Positions 33,444-42,210 of a stretch of 64,000 bases of DNA are shown piece by piece. This DNA comes from Leucobacter sp042726155 (GTDB taxonomy: Bacteria > Actinomycetota > Actinomycetes > Actinomycetales > Microbacteriaceae), in the NCBI RefSeq assembly GCF_042726155.1, contig NZ_JBHXHV010000001.1, positions 930,001-994,000 on the forward strand, given 5' to 3'. The notes under the pieces are model-generated. The model did no database searches, was not told the DNA's origin, and worked only from the letters and a program-made list of their open reading frames with translations. Numbering within the stretch: position 1 is the first letter of the stretch; each line of letters opens with the position of its first letter. The translations under genes and the position numbers were made by a program.

Positions 33444-34565
33444 TCAGCGGCCAGTCTTCGGGGCGAACCAGCGGGCGATCAGGCGACCGAGCAGGTTGAG
33501 GGCCATGACGATGAGGATCAAGACGAGCGCGGCTGCCCACGCGCGATTGATAAAGGCCTCGGCCGGGTTGCCCTGGTTCATGAACTGCGTGTAGACGTAC
33601 ACAGGCAGCGACTGCATGCGGTCCGAGAACAGGTTGTAGTTCATCGAAGCGGTGAAGCCCGCCGTGATCAGCAGGGGAGCGGTTTCGCCGATGACGCGAG
33701 CAATCGAGAGCATGATGCCCGTCGTGATTCCGGCGATCGAGGTGGGGAGCACGACCTTCGTAATGGTGCGCCACTTCGGCACGCCGAGGGCGTACGAAGC
33801 CTCGCGTAACTCATTCGGCACGAGGCGAAGCATTTCTTCGCTCGAGCGAACGACGACCGGGATCATCAGCACCGAAAGCGCGACCGCGCCAGCGATGCCC
33901 ATGCGTACGCCGGGCCCGAAGAAGAGTGCGAACACGGCGTAGGCGAACAGGCCAGCGACGATCGAGGGAATACCGGTCATGACATCAACGAGGAAGGTGA
34001 TGGTCTTCGCGACGCGTCCGCGACCGTACTCAACGAGGTAGATCGAGGTCATGAGGCCGAGCGGTACCGAGATGACGGTCGCTGCGAGGGTGATGAGCAG
34101 CGTGCCGATCATGGCGTGCAGCGCGCCGCCGCCCTCACCCGTGACATTGCGCATTGACGAGTTGAAGAACTCGGAGTCGAAGCGCGCGAGGCCGTTCGAT
34201 ACGACGGTCACGGCGACTGAGATGAGCGGCACCATCGCGAGCAGGAAGGCACCCGACACGATCGCCGTGATGAAGCGATCCATGGCCTGACGGCTGCCCT
34301 CGACGGCGGCGGACATGATCGTGATGACGAGCACAAAGGCGATCGCACCGACGAGCACGGCGCCAACCACGGAGTATTTGCTGCCCGAGGAGGCGGCGAT
34401 GAGGCCGAAGAGCGCGAGCGCTGCAACGAGGCAGCCAGCAAGCACGATCCACGGCGTTGAGCGCGACAACCGATTCCCGGCGAGCGACGAACCCGCGCGG
34501 ACGGGGCGGACGGTGATGGCCACGGAGGTGGTCCCCTCTTGTTTCGGTTCGGTCTGCTGGAGCAT
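33444..34565 (-). CDS. pstA: Phosphate ABC transporter permease PstA
   Basis: This 373-aa permease has six core membrane spans and a binding-protein-dependent loop, SSEEMLRLVPNELREASYALGVPKWRTI (EAxxxG), plus LGLMTSIYLVEYGRG. Its N-terminal ~100 residues include extra spans, so it is longer than many PstA proteins. Its ATG overlaps the pstC stop by ATGA, so the two permeases are co-translated. Confidence 0.95.
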   Translation of the reverse strand: MLQQTEPKQEGTTSVAITVRPVRAGSSLAGNRLSRSTPWIVLAGCLVAALALFGLIAASSGSKYSVVGAVLVGAIAFVLVITIMSAAVEGSRQAMDRFITAIVSGAFLLAMVPLISVAVTVVSNGLARFDSEFFNSSMRNVTGEGGGALHAMIGTLLITLAATVISVPLGLMTSIYLVEYGRGRVAKTITFLVDVMTGIPSIVAGLFAYAVFALFFGPGVRMGIAGAVALSVLMIPVVVRSSEEMLRLVPNELREASYALGVPKWRTITKVVLPTSIAGITTGIMLSIARVIGETAPLLITAGFTASMNYNLFSDRMQSLPVYVYTQFMNQGNPAEAFINRAWAAALVLILIVMALNLLGRLIARWFAPKTGR

Positions 34566-35503
34566 CAGTTCGCCGCCGAGAACTCAGCGCGGCGGCTCAC
34601 GATCCAACGGGCGAGCGCATTCACCAGGAAGGTGACGACGAACAGGATGAGGCCGGTGGCGATCAGCACGTTGATGTTTTCGCCGTAGGCCTCCGGGAAC
34701 GAGAGCGCGATGTTCGCCGCGATCGTCGACGGGTTCTCGGAGGTGAGGAGTTTGAACGACACGAGTCCCGTTGCCGAAAGCACCATGGCGACGGCCATGG
34801 TCTCACCGAGCGCTCGGCCGAGCCCCAGCATGGCGGCGGAGACGATGCCCGGGCGGCCGAAGGGCAACACCGCGAGCCGGATCATTTCCCAGCGGGTCGC
34901 GCCGAGTGCCAGTGCAGCTTCTTCGTGCAGCACGGGCGCCTGCAGGAAGATCTCACGACAAATTGCCGTCATGATCGGGAGGATCATCACGGCGAGTACT
35001 ATCGCTGCGGTCAATATAGTGCGACCGGTGCCGCTGACCGTGCCGCCAAAGAACGGGATCCAGCCCAGGTAGGTGTTCAGCCACTCGAACACGGGGCGCG
35101 CGGCGGGGGCGAGCACGCCAATGCCCCACAGGCCAAACACGACGCTCGGTACCGCGGCGAGCAGGTCGACCACGTAGCCGAGCACCTGGGCAAGTTGGCG
35201 CGGCGCATAGTGCGAGATGAAGAGCGCGATGCCGATCGCGAGCGGCAGTGCGAGCAGCAGCGCGAGAGCGGCCGCCCAGACAGTGCCGAAGACGAGGGGG
35301 CCGACGTAGGCCCAGAAATTGCTGGTGAGCAGCGACGCGCTCTCATCGGTGGCAACGAACGCCGGAATGCTCTGCACGATGAGGAAGACCGCGACGGCGG
35401 CGAGGGTGACGAGGATCATGCTGCCCGCGAAGACCGCGGAGCGCGAGAAGACGCGGTCGCCGATGCTGAGCACCGGTTTGGCGGGGGCGGAAGTGACGGT
35501 CAC
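34565..35503 (-). CDS. pstC: Phosphate ABC transporter permease PstC
   Basis: This 312-aa six-span permease has the coupling loop EAALALGATRWEMIRLAVLPFGRPGI and LAAVPSVVFGLWGIGVL, typical of PstC. It pairs with PstA to form the phosphate channel. A strong hairpin separates it from pstS, likely setting lower expression than the binding protein. Confidence 0.95.
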   Translation of the reverse strand: MTVTSAPAKPVLSIGDRVFSRSAVFAGSMILVTLAAVAVFLIVQSIPAFVATDESASLLTSNFWAYVGPLVFGTVWAAALALLLALPLAIGIALFISHYAPRQLAQVLGYVVDLLAAVPSVVFGLWGIGVLAPAARPVFEWLNTYLGWIPFFGGTVSGTGRTILTAAIVLAVMILPIMTAICREIFLQAPVLHEEAALALGATRWEMIRLAVLPFGRPGIVSAAMLGLGRALGETMAVAMVLSATGLVSFKLLTSENPSTIAANIALSFPEAYGENINVLIATGLILFVVTFLVNALARWIVSRRAEFSAAN

Positions 35504-35560
35504 TGAGTCTCCGAGATCGGGAGGAGCGGAACACGGGGGTGATCGCCTGACGACGACCGG

Positions 35561-35599
35561 CGGTGAGCGGGGCGCACGATGAGTGCGCCCCGCTCACCG
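35561..35599 (-). terminator. 17-bp hairpin between pstS and pstC
   Basis: Arms at 35561-35577 and 35583-35599 match perfectly (CGGTGAGCGGGGCGCAC on one strand) with a 5-nt loop. It begins 7 nt after the pstS stop and lacks a U-tract, so it may attenuate or stabilise the pstS message rather than fully terminate. Confidence 0.8.
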
Positions 35600-35605
35600 G
35601 GGAAG

Positions 35606-36703
35606 TTAGCTGATCGAGTCGATCGCGGTCTGCACCTTGGTGCGCAGGTCATTCGAGATCGGTGCGTTGCCTGCCGACTCAGCCGCAGCCGACTGACCCT
35701 CTTCGCTCACGATGTAGCTGAAGTACGACTTCACGAGCTCGGCGTTTGCCGCGTCTTCGTACTTCTCGCAGCCGATGAGGTAGCTCACGAGTACGATCGG
35801 GTAGACGCCGGCCTCGGTCGAGGTGCGGTCGAGTGCGATCGCGAGGTCGTGATCGGTGCGGCCCTCCTCGAGCGGCGACTCGTCGACGATGGCGGCCGCG
35901 GCCTCGGGGGAGATCTCGACGTACTCTTCGCCGACCTTGATCTTGACGGTGCCGAGGTCACCAGCCTGCGAAGCGTCGGCGTAGCCGATGGTGCCGGTGC
36001 CGTTCTTCACTGCGCTGACCACGCCAGAGGTGCCCTGTGCGCCCTCGCCGCCGTACTCGGTGGGCCAGGTCTCGATCGAACCGGCGGTCCAGTCGGTGGC
36101 AGCGGCCGCGCCGAGGTACTCGGTGAAGTTGCCCGTGGTGCCCGAATCATCTGAGCGGTGCACAGCGGTGATATTGGTGTCGGGCAGGTCGACGCCCTCA
36201 TTCTGATCGGCGATCGCCGGGTCGTTCCACTTAGTGATCGAACCGGAGAAGATCTTCGCGACGGTCGAGGCGTCGAGCTGCAGCGAGTCAACGCCCTCGA
36301 CGTTGAAGATGACGGCGATGGGGGAGATGTAGGCGGGGAACTCAACGATGTCGCCCGTGGCGCAGCCGTCGAACGGACCGGCGGAGATCTCTTCGGCCTT
36401 GAAAGCGCGGTCGGAGCCTGCGAAGGCGCTTGCGCCCTTCTGGAACGTCTCGCGGCCAGCACCCGAGCCGGAGGGCTCATAGTTCACCGTGACGTCGGGG
36501 TTGGCGGTCTGGAACCCAGCGACCCAGACCTCCTGCGCCGAGCCCTGCGACGATGCGCCTGCGCCGACCAGTTCGCCCGAGAGGCTCGAAGCGGCTGCGG
36601 TCTCGTCGGAGGCGCTGCCGCCCTCGTTCGCGGCACAAGAGGTCAGCGTGAGTGCGGCGATACCGCCGATAGCGGCGACCTTGGCGAATGCTGAAAGCTT
36701 CAC
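35606..36703 (-). CDS. pstS: Phosphate-binding lipoprotein
   Basis: This 365-aa periplasmic-type binding protein has a lipoprotein signal with lipobox LTSC (C23). The family motifs are GAGASSQGSAQEVW, FAGSDRAF, VYPIVLVSYLIGC and HRSDDSGTTGNFTEYL (phosphate contacts). It captures phosphate outside the membrane for PstCAB. A PHO-box-like repeat lies about 97 nt upstream. Confidence 0.96.
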   Translation of the reverse strand: MKLSAFAKVAAIGGIAALTLTSCAANEGGSASDETAAASSLSGELVGAGASSQGSAQEVWVAGFQTANPDVTVNYEPSGSGAGRETFQKGASAFAGSDRAFKAEEISAGPFDGCATGDIVEFPAYISPIAVIFNVEGVDSLQLDASTVAKIFSGSITKWNDPAIADQNEGVDLPDTNITAVHRSDDSGTTGNFTEYLGAAAATDWTAGSIETWPTEYGGEGAQGTSGVVSAVKNGTGTIGYADASQAGDLGTVKIKVGEEYVEISPEAAAAIVDESPLEEGRTDHDLAIALDRTSTEAGVYPIVLVSYLIGCEKYEDAANAELVKSYFSYIVSEEGQSAAAESAGNAPISNDLRTKVQTAIDSIS

Positions 36704-36799
36704 TTGGATTATTCCAATCTGGAAACGGATGTGAGGTCATGGCCTCGAACGACCACATCACCACGCTAAGCACCCATCGTGACTCAGGGTCTGCCAGGG

Positions 36800-36817
36800 G
36801 GTGAACAACAGGTGAAC
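36800..36817 (-). promoter_or_regulatory. PHO-box-like direct repeat upstream of pstS
   Basis: In the pstS direction GTTCACC-TGTT-GTTCACC appears: two identical 7-bp units starting 11 bp apart. This matches the PhoP-type PHO box of actinobacteria. A TAGCGT -10 candidate lies at 36763-36768. Phosphate-starvation control is the expected consequence. Confidence 0.75.
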
Positions 36818-36851
36818 TCACGCCGCCCGCGTCATCGCGGACTCCAACGAC

Positions 36852-37805
36852 TCAGTGCTTCAGCGGATACGTTTCCACGCAGATGATGCCGGCATCGGGG
36901 TGCCGTCGCGACAGGTGGAAGACTGAGAAGCCAGCGGTCGGCAGCGCGGTCGCTTCGTCGAGATACGATCCGAGCGGGCTGCCAGTCGCGAGCGCGAGTT
37001 CGCGGGCGAGGTCGGGCAGCACGGGCCGATGGCTGCACAACAGCACACTCTTGCCGCGCGTGATGATCTTGCCGACCAGCGTGCGAAGCCCGGCGAGATC
37101 GCCGGTGTCCCAGGTATCTTGACTGATCGCATCGGTAGATCGCACGGGCTTGTGTTGAAAGTAGGCGAACGGCGTGACCGTCTCGACGCACCGCGTAGCC
37201 GTCGAGGCGTAGATACGGCGTGGCCCAAACGCGGCGAGCGTTGGCACGAGTGTTTCTGCCTGCTCGGTGCCGAACGGGGTCAGCGGGCGCTCGTGGTCGG
37301 CGCCACCGTTTTCAGTGCGCGGCTGCGCCTTGGCGTGACGCAGAAGCGTGACCGTAAAACTGTCGAGCAAGTCACGCTCGGCGAGGCGTAGAAACACGGC
37401 AAACAGCTCTTGGTCGGCGGGATAGGTGAGCTGTTCGCGCACTTCCTCAATGGGAAGCCACGCAATCGAGTCGACCTCACTGTTCGGTCGAAACGACAGC
37501 GCGAGCGCGCGCTTTTCAGACACCTCGGCCGCCCAGTACTGCACGGTCTTGCGGCGATTTCCGCTGAGCGAGTAGTGGATGGTGCCAAGGTGTGGTCCGA
37601 GGCGCACCTTAAGTCCGGTCTCTTCTCGCGTCTCGCGAACGGCGGCCTGCGGCATGCTCTCGCCCGCCTCAAGCTTGCCTTTAGGAAACGAAACGTCTTG
37701 CCGTTTGGGTCGGTGAATGACGAGCACGCGCACGCGTTCGCTCCCGTCGGCGCCGACTTCGCGCCGCCAGCAGACGGTTCCCGCCGCGAAGATCTCTTCG
37801 GTCAC
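36852..37805 (-). CDS. Two-domain Nudix hydrolase/histidine phosphatase (MutT1-like)
   Basis: This 317-aa fusion has a Nudix domain (about 1-140) with box GKLEAGESMPQAAVRETREETGL (GX5EX7REUXEEXG) and a histidine-phosphatase domain (about 150-317) beginning LLRHAKAQPR with the RHA motif. The layout matches mycobacterial MutT1, which cleans oxidised nucleotides and diadenosine polyphosphates. GTG at 37805 overlaps the ppk stop (GTGA). Longer upstream in-frame codons lie inside ppk and are unlikely. Confidence 0.9.
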   Translation of the reverse strand: MTEEIFAAGTVCWRREVGADGSERVRVLVIHRPKRQDVSFPKGKLEAGESMPQAAVRETREETGLKVRLGPHLGTIHYSLSGNRRKTVQYWAAEVSEKRALALSFRPNSEVDSIAWLPIEEVREQLTYPADQELFAVFLRLAERDLLDSFTVTLLRHAKAQPRTENGGADHERPLTPFGTEQAETLVPTLAAFGPRRIYASTATRCVETVTPFAYFQHKPVRSTDAISQDTWDTGDLAGLRTLVGKIITRGKSVLLCSHRPVLPDLARELALATGSPLGSYLDEATALPTAGFSVFHLSRRHPDAGIICVETYPLKH

Positions 37806-39931
37806 CGGGCTCTCCGCGCGCGACGCGCTTCGGTGCGGTCTGCCATCACGAGGTCTTGCAGATCTGGGAGTGGTTCGCCGGCTTCGTTCACCACGCTTCG
37901 GTGCCAGCTGCCGTCGGGAAGCATGCGCCACGACGACACATCGTCGCTGAACGCGAAGTCGAAGAAGCGCGAGATGCGCTCTAGGTGCTCGCGCTCTTCA
38001 AGACGCACGAGTACTTCGATGCGACGATCGAGGTTGCGATGCATGAGGTCAGCGCTACCGATGAAGACTTCGGGCTCGCCGCCGTTCTCAAACGAATAAA
38101 TGCGCGAGTGCTCAAGATAGCGGCCGAGCACTGAGCGCACGCGGACGGTTTCGGAGAGGCCGGGCACTTCAGCCCGAATCGAGCAGATGCCGCGCATCCA
38201 GACGTCGATCGGTACCCCTGCCTGGCTTGCGCGGTAGAGCGCGTCAATGATTGTCTCGTCGACCATCGAATTGCCCTTGAGACGGATGCCGCTGGGTCGA
38301 CCTGCTCGGGCGTGCTCTACCTCGCGCTCGATGCGCTCAAGCAGACCGCTGCGCAGTTGCAACGGCGCGACGAGCAAACGGTCGTAGTCGGTCTCGATGG
38401 CGTACCCCGATAGCACGTTGAAGAGCTTCGTCACATCACGGCCGACCTCGGGCGACGAAGTAAACAGTCCGAAGTCTTCGTAGATTCGGCTGGTCTTCGG
38501 ATTGTAGTTGCCCGTGCCGATGTGGCAGTAGTGCGCGAGTCGGCCACCCTCTTCGCGGATCACGTGCACGAGCTTGCAGTGCGTCTTCAGGCCGACGAGG
38601 CCATAGACGACATGCACGCCCGCCTGTTCGAGCTTGCGCGCCCAGGTGATGTTCGCTTCTTCGTCGAACCGCGCCTTGACTTCAACCAGGGCCAGCACTT
38701 GCTTGCCCGCCTCGGCGGCCTTAATGAGTGAGGCAACGATGGGGCTGTCGCCCGAGGTGCGATAGAGCGTCTGCTTGATCGCGAGCACGTCGGGGTCTGT
38801 GGCCGCCTGCTCGACGAACGCCTGCACGCTCGTGGCAAACGACTCGTAGGGGTGATGTACCAGCACCTCGCGTCGCGCGATCGCCCCGAAGACGTCTGGT
38901 TTGTCACTCGGCGCGCCAGTGCGAAACTGCGGGTGAGTCACCGGAATGTGCGGTTTGAACTTCAGATCGGGTCGCGCAATTCGGGCGAGCGCGAACAGGC
39001 CGCTGAGGTCAAGCGGAGCCGGAAGTGTGTACACCTGCTGCTCATCGATGTCGAACTCGCGTACGAGCAACTCAAGCGTGGCCTCGTCCATATCGTCGGA
39101 GATCTCGAGGCGAATAGGCGGCCCGAACCGGCGACGCAGCAGTTCCTTTTCGAGCGCCTGAATCAGGTTCTCGGTCTCGTCCTCTTCGATCTCGACGTCT
39201 TCATTGCGGGTCACACGGAAGACATGGTGGTCGATGACCTCCATGCCGGGAAACAGCCCGTCGAGCTGGTTGGCGATGAGTTCTTCGAGCGCGATAAAGC
39301 GTACGTTGTCGACGCTCTCGCGACCGTCGACCCGCACATAGCGGGGAATCATCTGCGGTACCTTGAGTCGCGCGAACTCGACCTTGTCGGTGTTCGGGTT
39401 GCGCACTCGAATGGAGACGTTGAGCGCTCGGCCCGAGATATAGGGGAACGGGTGCGCCGGATCGACAGCGAGGGGCATCAATACCGGATAGATGCGTTGC
39501 TCGTAATAGTCGGTCAAGATCTCGCGATCCGCGTCATCGAGTTCTTCCCACTCGACGATCTTGATGCCAGCCTCCGCGAGACCCGGCTGCACGTGTCCGC
39601 GGAAGCACTCGGCGTGCCGCAGCTGCAGTTCATATGCGCGACGATTGATGTCTGCGAGAACCTCGGTGGGGGCGCGACCAACGTTCGTCGGCACCGCGAG
39701 CCCGGTAACGATGCGCCGCTTCAAGCCTGCGACGCGCACCATAAAGAACTCGTCGAGATTCGCCGCGAAGATCGCCAGGAACTGCGCGCGTTCGAGCAGC
39801 GGGGTCGACGGGTCTTCAGCGAGTTCGAGCACGCGCTGGTTGAATGCGAGCCAGCTCAGCTCGCGATCGATGTACCGGTCTGCCGGAAGTTCGATCGGCG
39901 CTTCATCGAGATCGCGGGGTTCGTCGCTCAT
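37802..39931 (-). CDS. ppk: Polyphosphate kinase
   Basis: This 709-aa PPK1 reversibly transfers the ATP gamma-phosphate to polyphosphate. The family stretches RELSWLAFNQRVLELAED, the phosphorylated-histidine motif YCHIGTGNYNPKTSRIYED (H470) and the second histidine in MHRNLDRRIEV (H631) are intact. Its start overlaps the mshD stop and its end overlaps the Nudix gene. Polyphosphate synthesis next to Pst phosphate uptake makes metabolic sense. Confidence 0.95.
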   Translation of the reverse strand: MSDEPRDLDEAPIELPADRYIDRELSWLAFNQRVLELAEDPSTPLLERAQFLAIFAANLDEFFMVRVAGLKRRIVTGLAVPTNVGRAPTEVLADINRRAYELQLRHAECFRGHVQPGLAEAGIKIVEWEELDDADREILTDYYEQRIYPVLMPLAVDPAHPFPYISGRALNVSIRVRNPNTDKVEFARLKVPQMIPRYVRVDGRESVDNVRFIALEELIANQLDGLFPGMEVIDHHVFRVTRNEDVEIEEDETENLIQALEKELLRRRFGPPIRLEISDDMDEATLELLVREFDIDEQQVYTLPAPLDLSGLFALARIARPDLKFKPHIPVTHPQFRTGAPSDKPDVFGAIARREVLVHHPYESFATSVQAFVEQAATDPDVLAIKQTLYRTSGDSPIVASLIKAAEAGKQVLALVEVKARFDEEANITWARKLEQAGVHVVYGLVGLKTHCKLVHVIREEGGRLAHYCHIGTGNYNPKTSRIYEDFGLFTSSPEVGRDVTKLFNVLSGYAIETDYDRLLVAPLQLRSGLLERIEREVEHARAGRPSGIRLKGNSMVDETIIDALYRASQAGVPIDVWMRGICSIRAEVPGLSETVRVRSVLGRYLEHSRIYSFENGGEPEVFIGSADLMHRNLDRRIEVLVRLEEREHLERISRFFDFAFSDDVSSWRMLPDGSWHRSVVNEAGEPLPDLQDLVMADRTEARRARRAR

Positions 39932-40881
39932 GCGTCCATTCTGGCACCCGGCACCGACACTGGGGCCTTTCGCCACTGCCTGCTCCGTGAATCAATGGTG
40001 AACCCCGCGTGCTCGTACATACGCACGGCGCGCTCATTATCTCCGTCGACGTAGAGCGAGACGCGGGCTGGACGGTGCTGGGACATGCGCGCGAGCGTCG
40101 CGTCGAGGAGCAATTTGCCGAGGCCTTGACCGGCGAATTCGGGCCGCACGCCCACGGCGTAGAGTTCGGTTTCGACCTCGGGCTCGCGCAGCGTCTTGAT
40201 CCAGGTAGACCCGGCGGCCTCGCCAGTCTCGTCGATGAGGAGCAGCAAGTCCGCGGGATCGAACCACTCCTCGGCGGAAATCAGTGCGAAGTCGGCCTCG
40301 GTCATGCGCCCCTGCTCCGGGTGCGTTGCAAACGCGGCTGCGTTCGCCCGCACCCATACTCCTGGGTCGCCGGGCCGCTCGGGATCGAACTGCCGCAGTT
40401 CGAACCCTGCAGGCACGGGGAGGGCGCTCGCGAGTGAACCGTCGCTGACGACGGGCTCGGGAAGCAGCGCGGGATCAAGTGCCATGCGGTAGAGCGACCT
40501 CACCGGGGTGAAACCAGCCGGCGTGAGGAGCGCCTCGGCAGCGGGATTCACCCCGTGGGCCCACGCGAGCAGTTCGCCAGTTTCATCCGCGAGTAATTCG
40601 GCTAGGGCGGCCGCGCCGATGCCCTGTCGCCGCGCATCTGGCCGCACGACGAGGTCGATTTCACCCTGCCCGACGATGCCGATAGCGACCGGGCCGCCGG
40701 TCTGATTTGTCGCCGCATCGGAGGTAAACAGTCGCAGCTCGCGCTCGCCCTGTTTGGCCGCGAGAAGAGCCTGATCTGAAACGGGGGAGACGCCGTCGTG
40801 CGACTCTGCCGCTGCGACTACCTCGCGAGCGAGTTCGAAGTCGGACGGACGGGTTGCGGCGTGCGACTTGAGCTGACTCAT
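39928..40881 (-). CDS. mshD: Mycothiol synthase (acetyl-CoA:Cys-GlcN-Ins acetyltransferase)
   Basis: This 317-aa protein contains two GNAT domains. The second (about 160-317) has VGVRPEFAGQGLGKLLLDATLARM and ARVSLYVDGDNERAVRMYEHAGF, the MshD signature. It catalyses the last step of mycothiol synthesis, the actinobacterial glutathione analogue. Adjacency to a GlnR-type gene matches the mycobacterial locus (glnR-mshD-phoT). The start overlaps the regulator's stop by ATGA. Confidence 0.92.
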   Translation of the reverse strand: MSQLKSHAATRPSDFELAREVVAAAESHDGVSPVSDQALLAAKQGERELRLFTSDAATNQTGGPVAIGIVGQGEIDLVVRPDARRQGIGAAALAELLADETGELLAWAHGVNPAAEALLTPAGFTPVRSLYRMALDPALLPEPVVSDGSLASALPVPAGFELRQFDPERPGDPGVWVRANAAAFATHPEQGRMTEADFALISAEEWFDPADLLLLIDETGEAAGSTWIKTLREPEVETELYAVGVRPEFAGQGLGKLLLDATLARMSQHRPARVSLYVDGDNERAVRMYEHAGFTIDSRSRQWRKAPVSVPGARMDA

Positions 40882-41549
40882 TCCGTGTCTTCCTCCTCGA
40901 CGCGGGCCCGCGCGAAGCCGTAGCCAACGCCGCGCACGGTGCTGATGAGACCCTCGTGTTCGCCCAGCTTGGCACGCAGCCGCCGCACGTGCACGTCGAC
41001 GGTGCGCGTGCCGCCGAAGTAGTCGGTTCCCCACACTTCGCTGAGTAGTTGCTCGCGGGTAAAGACACGGCCGGGGTTGCCAGCAAGAAAATGCAGTAGC
41101 TCGAACTCCTTATAGGTGAGGTCGAGCGGCCGGCCGAACAGTCGGGCCGTGAAGTTTGATTCGTCGATGACGACGCCCGCTGCGTGCACCGCTGAGGGTT
41201 GCGCCGCGGCACGTGGGCGCTCGAGCAGCCGCAGCCGCAGCTCGATCTCCACCGGGCTCGCCGTCGGAATCAGTAGCTCTTGCACCCCCCAATCAGGTGT
41301 CAGCGCGGTGAGTGCCACCTCCGGCAAAATCACGACGCGTGGCGTCTCGCTGCCGTTCACCAGGCTGAGGCACGCCGCGCGGGCACGCCGCGCATCGAGC
41401 GTGCCGTCGATCAGGACGGCGTCGAAACGATCGGCCATTGTCTCGGGTACGCGCAACGAAAGCGGCGAGGTGCGCACATCGTGTGGCAGCAGATCGAGCC
41501 CGGGGAGTGAATCCGCTGGATCGCGGTCTGAGAGGCAGAGGAGTTGCAT
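40878..41549 (-). CDS. glnR: GlnR-type OmpR-family nitrogen regulator
   Basis: This 223-aa protein has an atypical receiver domain (about 1-105, without the usual acidic pocket; an Asp remains in VLIDGTLD). A winged-helix DNA-binding domain follows (about 125-215: DLTYKEFELLHFLAGNPGRVFTREQLLSEVWG, TRTVDVHVRRLRAKLG). The N-terminal sequence and mshD adjacency match GlnR, which controls ammonium assimilation in actinobacteria by a phosphorylation-independent route. ATG at 41549 has GAAAGGGAG upstream. It heads a four-gene coupled operon. Confidence 0.85.
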   Translation of the reverse strand: MQLLCLSDRDPADSLPGLDLLPHDVRTSPLSLRVPETMADRFDAVLIDGTLDARRARAACLSLVNGSETPRVVILPEVALTALTPDWGVQELLIPTASPVEIELRLRLLERPRAAAQPSAVHAAGVVIDESNFTARLFGRPLDLTYKEFELLHFLAGNPGRVFTREQLLSEVWGTDYFGGTRTVDVHVRRLRAKLGEHEGLISTVRGVGYGFARARVEEEDTE

Positions 41550-41671
41550 CCGTGTGCTCCCTTTCTCGTCTGGTGACCTGCTCCAAATAGTACTGTGCGC
41601 CTTGTTTCACACCCGTTTCACGTTTGTTTCGGTGCCTCGGGAGTCTGCGGCACGTGTGGGAGAATGACGCC

Positions 41672-41971
41672 ATGAGCGATGCGCCCCCCGAAACGTCCGA
41701 GATGCCAGATGCGCACTCCTGGCACATCGCGCGTCTCGTTGTGGCGTGGGCGGTAGCCGCGGTGATCGGCACACTTGTGACGCTGCTCGTGCCTGAGGCC
41801 GAGCGTTTTTCTTGGCTCGCGCTCGCCGTCGGGGTCTCAACGCTCGTCACCTTTGGACTGCAGCTCGGCACCGCCCAGCGTGAGGGATTCATCACGCGCG
41901 TCTCGTTCAGCGTCGCGGGTTCGGTCGTCGTGATCGCGATTATTGACGTACTGGGCCTCATTTTTCTCTAG
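41672..41971 (+). CDS. Small three-TM membrane protein
   Basis: This 99-aa protein has a polar start (MSDAPPETSEMPDAHSW) and three hydrophobic segments (about 22-40, 47-66 and 78-98). It looks like a conserved actinobacterial integral membrane protein of unknown role. GAGAAT 6 nt upstream of the ATG is a possible leaderless -10. It is divergent from the glnR operon and followed by a hairpin. Confidence 0.7.
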   Translation: MSDAPPETSEMPDAHSWHIARLVVAWAVAAVIGTLVTLLVPEAERFSWLALAVGVSTLVTFGLQLGTAQREGFITRVSFSVAGSVVVIAIIDVLGLIFL

Positions 41972-41976
41972 ATTCT

Positions 41977-42001
41977 CGGGCCCGAGAGCGTCTCGGGCCC
42001 G
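41977..42001 (+). terminator. Hairpin after the small membrane gene
   Basis: CGGGCCCGAGA (41977-41987) pairs perfectly with TCTCGGGCCCG (41991-42001) across a 3-nt loop, 5 nt after the stop. There is no U-tract; CTCCGAGAGCGTCTCCGG follows as an imperfect extra copy. Confidence 0.65.
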
Positions 42002-42048
42002 CTCCGAGAGCGTCTCCGGTCTCGCCTGCGCCGGGCGCGGCGGCGATG

Positions 42049-42054
42049 TAGACT
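42049..42054 (+). promoter_or_regulatory. -10 box of the 36-aa gene
   Basis: TAGACT with 6 nt to the ATG at 42061; leaderless arrangement. Confidence 0.5.
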
Positions 42055-42060
42055 GTGATC

Positions 42061-42171
42061 ATGCTTCTCGCCCTCGAACTCTTCTTTCTCGGACTCCTCG
42101 GCCTGGCGTCGCTCGCGATCGTCTGGGTGTCTGGCACCGTCATCTTCAAGCTCTTCAAGGGTCAGCGCTAA
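42061..42171 (+). CDS. 36-aa single-TM small membrane protein
   Basis: ATG at 42061 opens a 36-codon frame ending at TAA 42171. The product is one long hydrophobic helix (MLLALELFFLGLLGLASLAIVW) with a short basic C-terminus (KLFKGQR). A perfectly placed -10 box precedes it. Codon use is ordinary for this genome. It lies between a terminator-like hairpin and the YgfZ gene. I do not recognise a function. Confidence 0.6.
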   Translation: MLLALELFFLGLLGLASLAIVWVSGTVIFKLFKGQR

Positions 42172-42210
42172 GCTTCACGGCTCCGACCTCTGATTGTGAT
42201 CGGAGTATCG

